From Mauremys mutica (taxonomy: Eukaryota; Chordata; Testudines; Geoemydidae), in the NCBI RefSeq assembly GCF_020497125.1, contig NC_059087.1, forward strand, positions 19,315,925-19,379,924: a stretch of DNA of 64,000 bases. Direction: 5' to 3'. Within the stretch, counting starts at the first letter, position 1; every line of letters begins with the position of its first letter. Under the pieces are notes generated by a model. The model had not been told where the DNA came from, made no database searches, and was given only the letters and a program-made list of their open reading frames with translations. Shown piece after piece: positions 61,969 to 64,000 of the stretch. Position numbers and translations under genes: made by a program.

Positions 61969-62954
61969 CTGCTCTCATCCGATTGGCCCTGACGATCACA
62001 GGGAGGAGCTGTGCAGGAGGAGGGACAAGCTACAGCCCTATAAGATAAAGCTTCCACATCCCAGATGAGATTTGACTATTCGTGTCTAATCTGTGAACAG
62101 TTTTGGGTCGACCAAAACTGCATCTTTAGCTGAATAAATTATTTGTCAGAAACATTTTTCCAGCTCCAGTGATGCATAACTCACTTTTGCCCGAGTGGTC
62201 CCCTAGGCCTGTGTCCACGGTTTGGTTCTGCTGTGTGGTTCTCTGAGTGCCTGGGCAGGCAGGTGGAGTCTGCAGGGGTCTCTAGCTGCTGTGGGGTGTG
62301 TGGAGAGCCCTCAAGTCCGTGGCTGAAGAGGGCTGAGGAAGTTACAGTAAATGTTTGTCAGTCTCCGAGCCTCGTTCCCAGCACATCTGGACCAGGGAGA
62401 CGGGCAGGTATCCACCTTCAGCAGCACTTGCTCTGCCCCGGGGGAAGGAAGAAAATAGCGAGTGAGAGCTGGTGCTGTGGGGTCAGGACTGGGAGCCGGG
62501 AACTCCATCGCTCTAGTCCCAGCTCCTGCACTGACTGCGCACCCCTGGGCACGTCCTATGATCTCCCTGGGCCGTGTTTATCTCTCATGTAACTGCACCG
62601 AGCTACAGGGTTCTAGAGCAGGGTGGGTTTGGCCAATCAGGTCTCTGTTTTCCCATTTGAGAAGTGGGGACTTTAACACTCAGTTATTTGCCTCTCAGAG
62701 CCATGGTGAGAATTCATGAGTTCTTGTTTGTGGCTTTGGGTTGCCATTGAAGGGGTAACTCTTACTTTGAGGTGACAGACATAGCCCAGTTATTGGAAAT
62801 ATTAAGCAGCTGTGTGTGTGGGTGGCAGCTTTACTGGCAGTCTTGCCGATAAAAACCCAGACTGGCCTCCAAGAGAAAAGCAATGGGAAGGGTCTGTTGA
62901 CATCTCTAATCTAACACAGCGCAGTGCAATCGTACTGCCGCCCGTGCCACGAAG
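61969..62954. other. Upstream spacer of V15
   Basis: Matches the V1 upstream spacer to GCCACGAAGTC at about 62957, where gypsy sequence begins. No gene recognised. Confidence 0.6.
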
Positions 62955-64000
62955 TCCAGCAGGCTAAGATAGGGATCTGTGTTAACCAGAATAGATTTTT
63001 TAAGAATCCTTTTTACAGTTGGAACTGCTCTCGGACATTCCATTTGATTGTGGGAACAAAGGACTTCAAGTTTTGTGAATCAAGTCCCATTGCTTTGCAA
63101 AAGTTTTTAAGTGTCTGGAACAAAGCTGTGGTCCATTGTCACTAATGAGTTCTTCAGGCATGCCAGGCCTTGCAAATATAGACTTGCAATGTCTGATGAC
63201 AGACACACTTGTGGTGTCCTGATGCAAGCAGACTTCTAAGTATTTGAGTATTAATCAGCCAGAATAAGATAATCTACACCTTGAAACTCAACAGGTCCAT
63301 GCCAAGTGTCTGCTAAGATCTGTTTGGGGCCTCATGTGGTAGCACTTGTTCCTTTTAATTTTTGTTTCTGAAAGTTTGACATGGGTTGCAAAGACTGTAC
63401 CATGTCCTCAATTTGACAGCAATTTGGCCAATAAATGGCATCTTGAGCTCTCCTTTTACATAGCTGTGCTCCCAGATGACTGTCTTGAATAATAGCCAAG
63501 ATCTCTTTTCTGAGATTTGCCGGTGCTATGATTCCATCACTCTGAAAGGCAAATCCATCTTGCACACTTAGTTCCTCATTATATAAGGTATGAGCACAAA
63601 TATCGTCTGGTCTCTTATCCAGCCATTCTTGCAAAATAGTTTGTTTTAAGGTTTGCAGGAAACATCATTTGCAGTGGCTCCTTGGAATTCCTTCAATTTC
63701 TGTTCTGAAATAGAAAAATAAGCCATCATAAGATGTATTGCAACACCAGCTTCCTCTGAAGTTACTCCTTCAGCATGAAACACGTCTGCTCTTGATAAAG
63801 AATCACCAAGTGCTAATTCTTTCACTGGTCTGTGTCTCACGTCCAGCTAATATTTCAGGAGTGTTAACAACCATCTAGGGAACCTTGGTGGAGCACTACA
63901 AAGGTTTTCTGAAAATGGCCTAAAAGTAAGTTTTCACGGCTACTTTCCCCCACAGGTAAACTGATGAAACCAAGTACAGCCAAATACTGTTTCCAACATT
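62955..64000 (-). pseudogene. pol: Ty3/gypsy pol remnant, runs off the right edge
   Basis: Read leftwards from the edge: sequence shared with 27.95-28.06 kb, then RHRPVKELALGDSLSRAD, a longer linker absent from the other two copies, LRKEILAIIQDSHLGAQLC and KRRAQDAIYWP (integrase zinc region with the His kept), then in a broken frame near 63.15 kb PGMPEELISDNGP, the integrase core segment with the second catalytic Asp. Stops and frameshifts prevent function. This is the most complete integrase copy in the window. Confidence 0.85.

Larger units (their letters stand above)
51829..62365. repeat. Four-gene cassette V12-V13-V14-V15 (copy 2)
   Basis: Copy 2 of the block at 16503-26842. It differs by having a complete V14 where copy 1 has the V5 deletion, by the palindromic Penelope-tail insertion, and by lacking the MITE beside V3. 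Confidence 0.9.

Overview
The window looks like part of an immunoglobulin lambda light-chain (IGL) locus of a reptile, most probably a turtle. All Ig segments lie on the minus strand. A single J-lambda segment with a 12-bp-spacer recombination signal (RSS) sits at 2445-2483. From about 10 kb to 62 kb there are 15 V-lambda genes, numbered here V1-V15 from the J outward. The intact V genes have a leader exon, a short intron, a V exon with the conserved Cys/Trp/Cys, and a 23-bp-spacer RSS, so V and J obey the 12/23 rule and join by deletion. No C-lambda exon was found; it should lie beyond the left edge. The turtle assignment rests on the V-lambda proteins, CR1 LINEs with an ATTCTATG-repeat tail, Penelope-like elements with a GIY-YIG domain, and hAT-type MITEs. 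A crocodilian is a less likely alternative, and no species call is possible from the sequence alone.

The V genes form two lineages. Group A (V1, V4, V6, V8, V11, V13, V15) resembles mammalian IGLV5/IGLV9. Group B (V2, V3, V7, V9, V12, with subgroup B' V5, V10, V14) resembles IGLV3. Eleven have open reading frames (V1, V2, V3, V6, V7, V8, V9, V10, V12, V14, V15). Four are pseudogenes: V4 and V13 share a stop, an FR3 deletion and loss of the RSS; V5 is truncated; V11 is frameshifted. Group B promoters carry a perfect octamer, while group A promoters carry degenerate ones.

The locus grew by segmental duplication. The four-gene cassette V3-V4-V5-V6 (about 16.5-26.8 kb) is repeated as V12-V13-V14-V15 (about 51.8-62.4 kb). 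V2 and V9 units are paralogous, as are V8 and V11. V7 looks like a hybrid of a B-type V exon and a B'-type promoter flank.

Mobile DNA fills the space between V genes. The main items are: a 5'-truncated endogenous retrovirus (29.66-34.36 kb) with decayed pol, a perfect 68-bp inverted repeat, one 3' LTR and an uninterrupted 866-codon env; three pieces of a Ty3/gypsy element (12, 27-29 and 63-64 kb); six CR1 pieces, the longest at 41.55-43.33 kb; a Penelope-like element (39.1-40.1 kb) and a palindromic Penelope-tail dimer (60.0-60.2 kb); and several hAT-like MITEs with 8-bp target duplications. The retroviral LTR ends 100 bp from the V7 RSS, so any V7-V15 to J rearrangement would excise the whole provirus.
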